Origin: Geobacter sp. AOG1
Lineage (GTDB): Bacteria; Desulfobacterota; Desulfuromonadia; Geobacterales; Geobacteraceae
Direction of reading: 5' to 3'
Length of the DNA: 64,000 nt
Assembly: GCF_019972315.1 (NCBI RefSeq)
Contig: NZ_BLIZ01000001.1
Coordinates: 2,517,521-2,581,520, forward strand
Shown here: piece by piece, positions 53,369 through 64,000 of the stretch
Numbering within the stretch: the first letter of the stretch is position 1
How the letters are laid out: every line of letters begins with the position of its first letter
The notes under the pieces: generated by a model
Database searches by the model: none
Told to the model about the DNA's origin: nothing
What the model saw: the letters and a program-made list of their open reading frames with translations, nothing else
Translations under genes and position numbers: made by a program

Positions 53369-55150
53369 ATGATAGATTTTCTTGGCGATTGGAAAAGAAC
53401 CCATTATTGCGGGGCATTGACGAGCAAGGATGTTGGTCGGGAAGTGACCCTTATGGGGTGGGTCATGCGTCGTCGTGACCATGGTGGTCTCATTTTCATC
53501 GACCTGCGAGACCGGGAAGGTCTGGCCCAGGTGGTGTTCGATCCGGACCAGAATGCGGACGCCCACAAAAAGGCCGAATCGCTTCGCAATGAATACGTCG
53601 TGGCTATCAAAGGTAAGGTGATCGCCCGCCCGGAAGGGACCGTCAACCCGAACATGAAAACCGGCGAGGTTGAGGTGGTCGTCAGTGAGTGCAAACTCCT
53701 CAACCGTTCAAAGGCGCTCCCCTTTACCCTCGACGAATACGTGGACGTCGCGGAAAATCTTCGCCTCAAGCATCGCTACCTCGATTTGAGGCGTCCGACA
53801 CTGCAACAGAATCTCATCCTTAGATCAAAGGTTGCCCAGGTTACACGGCACTACCTGACCGGTAACGGCTTTCACGAACTGGAAACCCCTTTTCTCACGA
53901 AATCCACACCGGAGGGAGCCCGCGACTTCCTCGTCCCTTCACGCATTAGCAACGGTGAGTTTTACGCGCTTCCCCAGTCCCCTCAACTTTTTAAGCAGAT
54001 ACTCATGGTGTCCGGTTTCGACCGCTATTTTCAGATTGTCCGCTGCTTCCGTGATGAGGACTTGCGTGCCGACCGCCAACCTGAATTCACCCAGATTGAC
54101 TGCGAAATGTCGTTCATTGACCGGGAAGACATCATTACGGTCATGGAAGGACTGATCGCTACCATATTCAAGACAGCAAAAGACGTGGATGTGGCACTTC
54201 CCATTCCGCGCATGACCTATACGGAGGCAATTCGCCGGTTCGGCGTGGACAATCCCGACCTGCGGTTCGGTCTTGAACTGGTTGAGTTGTCGGATATCGT
54301 GAAGGGAGCGGGTTTCAAAGTTTTTGCGGACGTAGTGGCTGGGGGCGGGATCGTCAAAGGTCTCAACGCCAAGGGGTGCGGTGGCATGTCCCGTAAGGAG
54401 ATTGATGAACTCACCGAATTTGCGAAGATCTACGGTGCCAAAGGGCTCGCCTACGTCAAGGTGACGGCGGAAGGTTGGCAGTCCCCCATCGCAAAATTCT
54501 TTACTCCCGAGGAAATTGCCGCAATGGACAAGATTTTTGCCGCGGAAGAAGGAGACCTTCTCCTGTTCGTGGCTGATAAGCCCAAAGTTGTCAACGATTC
54601 TCTCGGCAAACTGCGGAATCACCTTGCAAACTTGCTGGGTCTTCTGGATAAGAACGTCTTCAATTTCGTCTGGATTACGGATTTCCCCCTCCTGGAATGG
54701 GATGAGGAAGACAAACGCTGGGCGGCGGTGCATCACCCTTTTACCGCCCCCATGGACGAAGACCTGGAATATGTTGAATCCGACCCGGGTCGCTGTCGTG
54801 CCAAGGCCTATGACTTAGTGCTGAACGGCAATGAAATCGGTGGCGGCAGCATCAGGATTCATCAGGAAAAAATCCAGTCACTCATGTTCAAGATGCTTGG
54901 ACTTTCCGAAGAGGATGCACATTCTAAATTCGGATTCCTGCTGGATGCACTGGAGTATGGCACACCTCCACACGGTGGGATTGCCTTTGGCATGGACAGG
55001 CTTATTATGCTGCTTACCGGCAGCGACTCCATTCGAGACGTGATTGCATTCCCGAAAACACAGAAGGGTGCCTGCCTCATGTCGGATGCGCCTTCACCTG
55101 TTGATGCCAGGCAACTGAAGGAGTTGGGGCTCAGATTGGCTGCGAAGTAA
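53369..55150 (+). CDS. aspS: Aspartyl-tRNA synthetase
   Basis: ATG at 53369 has GGAGGT 7 nt upstream; earlier in-frame codons lack this and overlap the promoter. The 593-residue bacterial-type enzyme has an N-terminal OB fold ([26 protein letters not shown]), class II motif 1, motif 2 with [21 protein letters not shown], a GAD insertion (about 290-400) and motif 3 [15 protein letters not shown]. It charges tRNA-Asp; whether it also charges tRNA-Asn cannot be judged here. Confidence 0.96.
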   Translation: MIDFLGDWKRTHYCGALTSKDVGREVTLMGWVMRRRDHGGLIFIDLRDREGLAQVVFDPDQNADAHKKAESLRNEYVVAIKGKVIARPEGTVNPNMKTGEVEVVVSECKLLNRSKALPFTLDEYVDVAENLRLKHRYLDLRRPTLQQNLILRSKVAQVTRHYLTGNGFHELETPFLTKSTPEGARDFLVPSRISNGEFYALPQSPQLFKQILMVSGFDRYFQIVRCFRDEDLRADRQPEFTQIDCEMSFIDREDIITVMEGLIATIFKTAKDVDVALPIPRMTYTEAIRRFGVDNPDLRFGLELVELSDIVKGAGFKVFADVVAGGGIVKGLNAKGCGGMSRKEIDELTEFAKIYGAKGLAYVKVTAEGWQSPIAKFFTPEEIAAMDKIFAAEEGDLLLFVADKPKVVNDSLGKLRNHLANLLGLLDKNVFNFVWITDFPLLEWDEEDKRWAAVHHPFTAPMDEDLEYVESDPGRCRAKAYDLVLNGNEIGGGSIRIHQEKIQSLMFKMLGLSEEDAHSKFGFLLDALEYGTPPHGGIAFGMDRLIMLLTGSDSIRDVIAFPKTQKGACLMSDAPSPVDARQLKELGLRLAAK

Positions 55151-55169
55151 CCATGCATGTGAGGAAGGG

Positions 55170-55865
55170 ATGAGCAGAAAATTCACACTCATCGTTGCTC
55201 TCGTGCTGCTCGTTGCCGCTTGCACACCTGCAGTTCCCCGATGGCGCCAGGAGGCACTCCTGGTGTTTGACCGGGTCAGACTGAACGGCACCGACAGGGT
55301 TTTCCCCGCCGAATATAAGGATTTGGAAGATGCCATGATTAAGGGTGACGCGTCTGCGAGAGCCGGTGATACCGGTGATGCAGAGCGCTTTTACCTCCTT
55401 GTGCTGAATAGGGGGAATCTGCTCGAAAAGGAATTTGTCGCCGATCAGAAACGGCGTGCTGATGCAGCACGGTTGCGGGTCGAGGCAGAAATGCGGGAAC
55501 AGGAACGAAAGACGGCCCTCCTTGCCGAACAGCTCAAGTTGGCAAAGGCTCGTGCAGCTGCGGAAGCTGCAGCTATGGAAGCAGAAGCTGCACGAAAAAA
55601 AGCCGAAAAAGTTAGGCAGCAACGGGAAAAGCCTTTGCCTAGTTATCATACGGTAAAACGGGGTGAATCGCTTCCGCAAATAGCCTCACAACAGGATGTC
55701 TATAACGAGGCAAATCTCTGGCCAATTATCTACAGGGCAAACCGTGACCAGATTAGCGATCCCCGCCATATCTGGCCCGGACAGGTATTGCGTATCCCAC
55801 GAAATGCGACGCGTGAGGATATCCAGGAAGCACGCCGTTACGCCCAAGACAAACCGCTTCACTAG
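55170..55865 (+). CDS. LysM-domain lipoprotein
   Basis: The 231-residue protein has a lipoprotein signal (LVLLVAACTP, Cys18), a helical region with an Ala/Glu/Lys-rich coiled coil (about 95-150) and a C-terminal LysM domain (about 157-212, YHTVKRGESLPQIA to WPGQVLRIPR), which binds peptidoglycan. It is 19 nt after aspS and probably cotranscribed; AGGAAGGG precedes the ATG. Role: envelope attachment, exact function unknown. Confidence 0.88.
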   Translation: MSRKFTLIVALVLLVAACTPAVPRWRQEALLVFDRVRLNGTDRVFPAEYKDLEDAMIKGDASARAGDTGDAERFYLLVLNRGNLLEKEFVADQKRRADAARLRVEAEMREQERKTALLAEQLKLAKARAAAEAAAMEAEAARKKAEKVRQQREKPLPSYHTVKRGESLPQIASQQDVYNEANLWPIIYRANRDQISDPRHIWPGQVLRIPRNATREDIQEARRYAQDKPLH

Positions 55866-55954
55866 CAACCCTTCCAGTGTCGCATGATGTATCCTTATCT
55901 TCCTAATAATGACCTTACCGCGTTGAAATAATAAAATATTCTCACTTATTTTCC

Positions 55955-55991
55955 TTGACAGTCCACCCTGTTTTGTATACTGTATACAAAA
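55955..55991 (+). promoter_or_regulatory. icd promoter region with perfect 21-bp palindromic operator
   Basis: TTGACA is at 55955-55960. TTTTGTATAC-T-GTATACAAAA (55971-55991) is a perfect inverted repeat with a single central base and covers the expected -10 (TATACT at 55976-55981 or TACTGT at 55978-55983). The core GTATAC-N-GTATAC is shared with the acnB operator at 48321-48333. A repressor of both genes is the simplest reading. The leader to icd is about 210 nt and contains a small ORF. Confidence 0.75.
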
Positions 55992-56092
55992 TTCCCACCT
56001 TGCAAAATTCGCCATGATTCCCGTTTATTCAGGCGCGCATTTTATGCTTTGTATGTAGCTGTCATAGATGCGCAACGTAACAAGGTGTGTAT

Positions 56093-56182
56093 ATGGAAAA
56101 TACCGACAGGTGCACTGACTGTGATGGGAAAAAGGGCAAAATACAGGTCCCTTTCACTAAGCCTCGGACTACACCGGCATAA
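56093..56182 (+). CDS. 29-residue CxxC small ORF in the icd leader
   Basis: AAGGTG lies 5 nt before an ATG at 56093 that opens a 29-codon frame ending TAA at 56180-56182. The peptide starts MENTDRCTDCDGKKGKI and continues with a Pro/Thr-rich basic tail; CxxC could bind a metal or be redox active. It ends 16 nt before the icd ATG, within the icd transcript. It may be a small protein, a leader peptide affecting icd translation, or chance. Confidence 0.4.
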   Translation: MENTDRCTDCDGKKGKIQVPFTKPRTTPA

Positions 56183-56189
56183 AAACTAA

Positions 56190-58424
<2,235 letters not shown>

Positions 58425-58444
58425 ACCATGAGAGCAGGAAGTAG

Positions 58445-59425
<981 letters not shown>

Positions 59426-59452
59426 CTTCCTGCTCCCACAGTTTGTCTGTTA

Positions 59453-59488
59453 AGACAAAAGAAGGGCACGTGCCCTTCTTTTGTCTTA
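59453..59488 (+). terminator. Terminator of icd-mdh, 36-bp perfect palindrome
   Basis: AAGACAAAAGAAGGGCAC is followed directly by its reverse complement. The hairpin arm contains CTTCTTTTGTCTT, a U-rich 3' side. It separates mdh from the kor operon and can work in either direction. Confidence 0.8.
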
Positions 59489-59531
59489 TGGAGTGAATAT
59501 TTCGAGTAGTGGCTTGGCAGTAAAACCAGTT

Positions 59532-59549
59532 ATTGTAATCGTATACAAT
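59532..59549. promoter_or_regulatory. Imperfect GTATAC-type operator before korD
   Basis: ATTGTA-N6-TACAAT (59532-59549) contains one GTATACAA half site like those at acnB and icd, with one base less between the outer arms. TTGTAA (59533-59538), 17 nt and TAGATT (59556-59561) could be the promoter. Co-regulation with acnB and icd is plausible but the match is weaker. Confidence 0.4.
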
Positions 59550-59612
59550 TTGTGGTAGATTCTGTCCGTTTGTCGGCCTAACGGCTTTATTCCAGATAAG
59601 GAGCGTAAGTAG

Positions 59613-59807
59613 ATGGAAAAGAAGCTTCCAACGATCGAGATTATCGAGAAGTATTGTAAGGGATGCCACATCTGTGTGGAATTCTGCCCAACAAAAGTTC
59701 TGGAAATGCAAGGCTTCGTTGCGGCGGTAAAAAACCTGGAGGCCTGTATCAAGTGCATGCAGTGCGAGCTACGGTGCCCCGATTTTGCTATCAAGGTAAC
59801 ACCTTAA
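59613..59807 (+). CDS. korD: 2-oxoglutarate:ferredoxin oxidoreductase, ferredoxin-like delta subunit
   Basis: The 64-residue protein has two [4Fe-4S] cysteine motifs, CKGCHICVEFCP (about 15-26) and CIKCMQCELRCP (about 45-56). It carries electrons from the catalytic subunits to ferredoxin. AAGGAG lies 9 nt before the ATG. First gene of korDABC. Confidence 0.92.
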   Translation: MEKKLPTIEIIEKYCKGCHICVEFCPTKVLEMQGFVAAVKNLEACIKCMQCELRCPDFAIKVTP

Positions 59808-59830
59808 CATTTTGACAGGAGGTATTTAAA

Positions 59831-60964
59831 GTGGCAAAGAAAGTTGCTTTTTTGCAGGGTAATGAAGCTGCGGCCCAAGGTGCACTCTATGCCGGCTGCA
59901 CGTTCTTCGCCGGTTACCCGATTACCCCTTCCACCGAGGTTGCGGAGGTAATGTCTGCAGAACTTCCCAAAATCGGCGGGAAATTCATCCAGATGGAAGA
60001 TGAGATTGGTGCCATGGCTGCGCTTATCGGAGCCTCGCTGACCGGTGTAAAGGCGCTGACCTCGACCTCGGGCCCCGGGCTTTCCCTCAAGCAGGAAAAC
60101 ATCGGCTATGCTTGCATTGCCGAGGTACCCTGCGTTATCTATAACGTCATGCGGGGCGGCCCATCCACCGGCATGCCGACCGGACCCAGCCAGTCGGACG
60201 TCATGTGCGCCAAGTGGGGAACCCACGGTGACCATCCGGCTATCTTGCTTGTTCCTGCATCGGTACAGGAGACCTACGAAGAAACAGTTCGTGCGTTCAA
60301 TCTGGCCGAGAAATACCGCACGCCGGTCATGGTCATGCCAGACGAAATCGTTGCTCACATGCGTGAGCGTATTGTCTTCCCCGAAAAGGGCGAGCTGGAA
60401 GTTGTCGACCGTACGGCGCCGTCCGTTCCCCCCGAGCAGTACAAACCCTACGATACCAGCTTCGGTGATGTGCCTCCGCTGGCTGCTTTCGGTTCCGGCT
60501 ACAAATTCCATGTAACCGGTCTTAACAAGATGCAGGACGGCTTCCCGACTACCAAAGCCGAGATAGTACAGGCAGAGGAAGAGCGTCAGGTTCGCAAGGT
60601 AGAGGCCAATAAAGCCGATATCATGAAGTGGGAAGAGTATCTGGTTGATGATGCTGACATCGTTGTGGTCGCCTACGGTTCGACTTCCCGTTCAGCTCGC
60701 TTTGCCGTCAATGAAGCACGCAAGAACGGTATCAAGGCTGGTCTCTTCCGTCTTCAGACCTTCTGGCCGTTCCCCGAGGATCGTCTCCTTCAGATATCCA
60801 AAAAAGTTAAGGCATTCATCACGCCCGAAATGAACCTCGGCATGTGCCATGGTGTCGTCAAGGGGTGCATTGAAGGGAATGCGCCGGTACTTGGTATTTT
60901 CCGGGTTGACGGTGAGCCGATCAATCCGGGTCAGATCGTAGACAAGATGAAGGAGGTCAAGTAA
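59831..60964 (+). CDS. korA: 2-oxoglutarate:ferredoxin oxidoreductase alpha subunit
   Basis: The GTG start follows GGAGGT. The 377-residue subunit has the pyrimidine-binding domain motif GCTFFAGYPITPSTEVAE (about 22-39) and TSTSGPGLSLKQENIGYA, then a C-terminal domain with VVVAYGSTSRSAR. With KorB it decarboxylates 2-oxoglutarate to succinyl-CoA, reducing ferredoxin. 2-oxoglutarate rather than pyruvate or another oxoacid is inferred from family text and the adjacent icd and mdh. Confidence 0.93.
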   Translation: MAKKVAFLQGNEAAAQGALYAGCTFFAGYPITPSTEVAEVMSAELPKIGGKFIQMEDEIGAMAALIGASLTGVKALTSTSGPGLSLKQENIGYACIAEVPCVIYNVMRGGPSTGMPTGPSQSDVMCAKWGTHGDHPAILLVPASVQETYEETVRAFNLAEKYRTPVMVMPDEIVAHMRERIVFPEKGELEVVDRTAPSVPPEQYKPYDTSFGDVPPLAAFGSGYKFHVTGLNKMQDGFPTTKAEIVQAEEERQVRKVEANKADIMKWEEYLVDDADIVVVAYGSTSRSARFAVNEARKNGIKAGLFRLQTFWPFPEDRLLQISKKVKAFITPEMNLGMCHGVVKGCIEGNAPVLGIFRVDGEPINPGQIVDKMKEVK

Positions 60965-60966
60965 CC

Positions 60967-61785
60967 ATGGCTTTTGATTACGATAAGTACATCCGCCCCG
61001 GCAAACTGCCCCATATCTGGTGCCCCGGTTGCGGTCACGGGATTGTCATGAAAGGGCTGATTCGCGCCATTGACGCAGTCGGCCTTGATAAGAAGAATAC
61101 CGCCATTGTTTCCGGCATCGGTTGTGCCTCACGTCTCCCGGGCTATATTGATTGCTGTACCCTTCATACTGCCCATGGACGGGCAGCAGCCTTCGCGACT
61201 GGTGTCAAGATGGCAAAACCCGAGATGGACGTTATTCTTGTCGGGGGAGATGGCGACGGTACGGCAATTGGCGGCAACCACTTCATCCATGCCTGTCGGC
61301 GCAACATCAACATGACGTATATTATCATGAACAACAAGATATACGGCATGACCGGCGGCCAGTTTTCTCCTGCAACTCCGACAGGTGCCAAAGCTTCTAC
61401 CACCCCCTACGGCAACCCGGACCCCGCATTTGACATAGCCAAGCTTGCTATCGGTGCTGGTGCCACGTTCGTAGCACGTGGTACTGCCTACCACGCCAAT
61501 CAGATCGATAAGCTGATAGCCGAAGCGATTCAGCACAAGGGCTTCTCCGTCGTGGAGATTCTTGATGACTGCCCGACCACCTATGGCCGCCGCAACAAGT
61601 TCCGGTCGGTTATAGAGATGATGAATGTTCTCAAGGACATTGCCGTACCGGTCAAAGCTGCCGAAAAGATGAGCCCCGAGCAACTCCAAGGTAAGATTCT
61701 TACCGGTGTCCTCTATAAAGAGGAAAAACCGGAATATACCACAGAGTATGCCAAAGTCATCGAGCGCGCCAAGGCCGCGAAGTAA
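60967..61785 (+). CDS. korB: 2-oxoglutarate:ferredoxin oxidoreductase beta subunit
   Basis: The 272-residue subunit binds thiamine diphosphate: GDGDGTAIGGNHFIHACRRN (about 97-116) is the ThDP/Mg motif, followed by IIMNNKIYGMTGGQ. An N-terminal WCPGCGHG and later cysteines bind an Fe-S cluster. It starts 2 nt after the korA stop. Confidence 0.94.
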   Translation: MAFDYDKYIRPGKLPHIWCPGCGHGIVMKGLIRAIDAVGLDKKNTAIVSGIGCASRLPGYIDCCTLHTAHGRAAAFATGVKMAKPEMDVILVGGDGDGTAIGGNHFIHACRRNINMTYIIMNNKIYGMTGGQFSPATPTGAKASTTPYGNPDPAFDIAKLAIGAGATFVARGTAYHANQIDKLIAEAIQHKGFSVVEILDDCPTTYGRRNKFRSVIEMMNVLKDIAVPVKAAEKMSPEQLQGKILTGVLYKEEKPEYTTEYAKVIERAKAAK

Positions 61786-61808
61786 TCACACGTAAAGGAG
61801 AATGACAG

Positions 61809-62357
61809 ATGTCTGGACGTTATGAGATCAGATTTTCCGGGGCTGGCGGGCAGGGGTTGATCCTGGCCGGTGTGATCATGGCGGAGGCTGCCTCGATCTT
61901 TGACGGCAAGCAGGCCGTTCAGTCCCAGAGTTATGGCCCGGAGGCCCGTGGTGGCGCCTCCAAGTCGGAAGTTGTTATTTCCGATGGCCCCATCGACTAT
62001 CCCAAAGCTACTGTGGTGGATGCCCTCCTGGCTCTCACCCAGGAGTCCTGTGACAAGTATTCCCATGACCTCAAGGAAGGGGGCGTTCTGCTGATCGACT
62101 CCGACCTGGTCAAGAGGCAGCCTGCAGGCAATTTCCAGGTTGTTTCCTTTCCGATCATCAACACGGCAAAGAACGAAGTGGGCCGCGAGATTGTTGCCAA
62201 CATCGTTGCCCTGGGAGCGATGGTTGCCCTTACCGGCGCGGTTTCCAAAGAGAGTGCCGAGAAGGCCGTTCTCTCTCGCGTGCCGGAGGCTTTCCTCGAG
62301 TTGAACAAGAAGGCGTTCAACATGGGGTACGAAAAGGCACTTGCCGCGAAAAAGTAA
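61809..62357 (+). CDS. korC: 2-oxoglutarate:ferredoxin oxidoreductase gamma subunit
   Basis: The 182-residue subunit begins YEIRFSGAGGQGLILAGVIMAEAA, the gamma-domain signature of 2-oxoacid:acceptor oxidoreductases, with QSYGPEARGGASKSEVV. It completes the korDABC complex. AAAGGAG precedes the ATG; a terminator follows. Confidence 0.94.
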   Translation: MSGRYEIRFSGAGGQGLILAGVIMAEAASIFDGKQAVQSQSYGPEARGGASKSEVVISDGPIDYPKATVVDALLALTQESCDKYSHDLKEGGVLLIDSDLVKRQPAGNFQVVSFPIINTAKNEVGREIVANIVALGAMVALTGAVSKESAEKAVLSRVPEAFLELNKKAFNMGYEKALAAKK

Positions 62358-62377
62358 GATTGACTGCCCTGTACATG

Positions 62378-62409
62378 AAGCCCGGCATCCATGATGTCGG
62401 GCTTTTTTT
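62378..62409 (+). terminator. Intrinsic terminator of the kor operon
   Basis: AAGCCCGGCATC-CAT-GATGTCGGGCTT is followed by TTTTT. Confidence 0.9.
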
Positions 62410-62534
62410 ATACGTTCGTAACTGCTCGTAAATGTGGTATTACTAACCAGTGTAACGTACCTGCGTTCGGATTAATCCACAACGCGGCAACTGCCGCTCT
62501 CTACATTAGGTATCTCAACAGCTTCGGGGGAACA

Positions 62535-63155
62535 TTGCAGCAGTTTCTCAGAGACTATCTTGAATTGCACGGCTACTGGGTCCTTTTCCTCTGGACGTTT
62601 CTCGAGGGGGAGGCAGGGCTTATTCTGGCCGGTTTTCTCGCATTCCAGGGGTATCTCAACATCTTTGGCGTGATCGTGACCGCCCTGGCAGGTTCATTCT
62701 GCGGAGACCAATTTTACTTCTATCTCGGGCGCTGGCAGGGGCGACGCCTCTTGAAAGTCTTTACCTCCATTGCAAAAAAATTCCATAAAGCGCTCAAATT
62801 GATCGAAAAATATGGCACTTTTGTTGCGTTTATATCCCGCTTTACTTACGGATTCCGGATAATTCTCCCTGTTATACTGGGGATGACCAACCTCGGGGCA
62901 GCAAAATTCTGCGGTTTGAATCTCCTCAGTGCTCTGTGCTGGTCAATCATCTTTTCCCTTGCCGGTTTTCTCTTCGGGAAGAGCGCCTCGCTTTTCGTGG
63001 AGGACGTGAGTCGTTACGAGCCCTATCTCATGCTGATTCTGATAAGTCTGATCGGCTGCATGTGGCTCTCCCATTTAATCCATGCACGGTGGCGTAGACG
63101 GCGGGCACGCAAGCGGTTACGCAGAATGAAATCTCGATCGGGGAGCACTAGGTGA
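62535..63155 (+). CDS. DedA family membrane protein
   Basis: The likely start is TTG at 62535, with GGGGGAA just upstream, giving 206 residues; the frame is open to 62391 but that would begin inside the kor terminator. The protein has about five hydrophobic segments and the DedA (SNARE-associated/VTT) motifs FLEGEAGLILAGFLAFQG and SRFTYGFRIILPVILGM, ending in a very basic Arg/Lys tail. DedA proteins act in lipid-carrier or phospholipid flipping and envelope homeostasis. It overlaps trmJ by 4 nt (GTGA). Confidence 0.85.
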   Translation: MQQFLRDYLELHGYWVLFLWTFLEGEAGLILAGFLAFQGYLNIFGVIVTALAGSFCGDQFYFYLGRWQGRRLLKVFTSIAKKFHKALKLIEKYGTFVAFISRFTYGFRIILPVILGMTNLGAAKFCGLNLLSALCWSIIFSLAGFLFGKSASLFVEDVSRYEPYLMLILISLIGCMWLSHLIHARWRRRRARKRLRRMKSRSGSTR

Positions 63156-63898
63156 CGCGAGAAGAATTACGCGACAAGGTCGCAATCGTTTTGGTCGAAC
63201 CGCAGAGTCCGGGCAACGTGGGAATGGTCTGCAGGGCCATGAAAAATATGGGGCTGATGCAACTCCGTCTCGTCAATCCGTGTGCGCTGGATCATCCGGA
63301 GGCACACAAATTTGCCGTTTCAGCCCGCGACCTGTTGGACCGGGCCAAGGTGTACGAAAACCTTGCGGATGCTCTTGCCGACTGCGAAATAACCGTTGGA
63401 ACCACGCGACGCCATGGCAAATATCGTCAAGAGATATTCTCCCCCCAGGAAATGGCGACAATCGTTCTTGGCCAGGTGACGCATAACCGTGCAGCGCTTG
63501 TTTTCGGAAGGGAAGACAGTGGCCTGACCACAGAAGAGCTTACCATGTGCCGCTGGCATGCTACCATTCCGACGAGCCCCGATTACGGTTCGCTCAACCT
63601 GGCACAGTCGGTGCTGATCTTTTGCTATGAACTTTTCAAAGCGGGTGAAGCTGCTCCCGCTGTTGTGGAACGGCAGCTTGCCTCGACCAATACGACTGAA
63701 GAACTTTATCGGCAGATGGAGAGTTCGCTGCTCAGAATCGGTTTCCTCAATCCCCAGAACCCTGCCCACCTCATGCGTTCTCTGCGGCGGATCTTCTCCC
63801 GGGCTGAACTGGATGACCGTGAAGTAGCCATCCTGCGAGGGATGGTATCTCAGGTTGACTGGGCCACTACGGCCTACGAAGGGAAAAAGGGGCGATGA
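63152..63898 (+). CDS. trmJ: tRNA (cytidine/uridine-2'-O-)-methyltransferase TrmJ
   Basis: GTG at 63152 overlaps the dedA stop. The 248-residue SPOUT enzyme has VEPQSPGNVGMVCRAMKNMG (about 15-34), GTTRR, LVFGREDSGLTTEEL and the knot IPTSPDYGSLNLAQSVLIF, as in TrmJ/TrmH group 1 proteins, plus a short C-terminal helical domain. It methylates position 32 of some tRNAs. The next gene overlaps its stop (ATGA). Confidence 0.9.
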   Translation: MTREELRDKVAIVLVEPQSPGNVGMVCRAMKNMGLMQLRLVNPCALDHPEAHKFAVSARDLLDRAKVYENLADALADCEITVGTTRRHGKYRQEIFSPQEMATIVLGQVTHNRAALVFGREDSGLTTEELTMCRWHATIPTSPDYGSLNLAQSVLIFCYELFKAGEAAPAVVERQLASTNTTEELYRQMESSLLRIGFLNPQNPAHLMRSLRRIFSRAELDDREVAILRGMVSQVDWATTAYEGKKGR

Positions 63899-64000
63899 CA
63901 GTCACCTGGCTCGGATTGATCGCGGGGGCGGTTACCAGTTTCGCAGCGGTGCCCCAGGTGGTGAGAACCTACCGGACACGGCATGCGCGAGACATATCCA
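63895..64000 (+). CDS. SemiSWEET/PQ-loop family membrane protein (5' part only)
   Basis: The ATG at 63895 overlaps the trmJ stop (ATGA) and the frame runs to the window end. The 35 residues seen, TWLGLIAGAVTSFAAVPQVVRTYRT followed by RHARDIS, match the first helix and PQ motif of SemiSWEET sugar transporters. Only the first third of the gene is visible. Confidence 0.75.
   Translation, partial: MTVTWLGLIAGAVTSFAAVPQVVRTYRTRHARDIS

Overview
The window looks like a chromosomal segment of a Geobacteraceae bacterium (Geobacter/Geotalea type, Desulfuromonadia). The basis is the gene content: GEMM-class riboswitches of the Geobacter 3',3'-cGAMP type, a Hypr-type GGDEF protein next to hisS, a monomeric isocitrate dehydrogenase followed by malate dehydrogenase and a four-subunit 2-oxoglutarate:ferredoxin oxidoreductase, and a tad (Flp) pilus locus. 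The species cannot be fixed from the sequence alone. No phage, insertion sequence, CRISPR array or rRNA operon was seen.

Left end (1-6.7 kb): a cyclic-dinucleotide control region. Two paralogous secreted fibronectin-III proteins are transcribed leftward, each preceded by a perfect CRP-type palindrome and GEMM riboswitches. Three aptamers carry the A that marks 3',3'-cGAMP specificity, and one carries the G that marks c-di-GMP specificity. A CRP-family regulator gene and, divergently, an HD-GYP phosphodiesterase gene lie beside them. A candidate 3',3'-cGAMP synthase (gacA-like) is at 44.4 kb, so possible synthesis, breakdown and sensing of the signal are all within the window.

6.7-11.7 kb: a nadB / chorismate mutase / stand-alone DAHP-synthase regulatory-domain operon on the minus strand, then a lytic transglycosylase, pgsA, an MFS transporter and tRNA-Cys(GCA) with its own promoter and terminator.

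11.8-20.6 kb: a minus-strand surface-glycan or glycosylation cluster (GT2 glycosyltransferase, long coiled-coil TonB/TolA-like protein, methyltransferase, three polytopic GT-C-like proteins, DUF192 protein). The three GT-C genes are visibly more A+T-rich than their neighbours.

20.6-31.6 kb: a tad/Flp pilus operon (two Flp pilins, TadE, RcpC/CpaB, RcpA secretin, TadG-like, TadZ, TadA, TadB, TadC), ending with an unlisted 26-residue membrane peptide, and a divergent AAA ATPase gene. No prepilin peptidase is present.

31.8-48.1 kb: mostly plus-strand housekeeping genes: mutS, cell-wall amidase, glnD, xerD, an ApgM-type phosphoglycerate mutase (or homoserine kinase analogue), an Slp-like lipoprotein (minus), comEC, the Hypr GGDEF gene, hisS and a DUF5684 membrane protein.

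48.3-64 kb: TCA-cycle genes acnB, icd, mdh and korDABC, with aspS, a LysM lipoprotein, a DUF4382 lipoprotein and a small cytosolic protein between them, then a DedA-family protein, trmJ and the start of a SemiSWEET-like gene. acnB and icd share a GTATAC-N-GTATAC operator placed over the promoter, which suggests one repressor coordinates the oxidative TCA branch.
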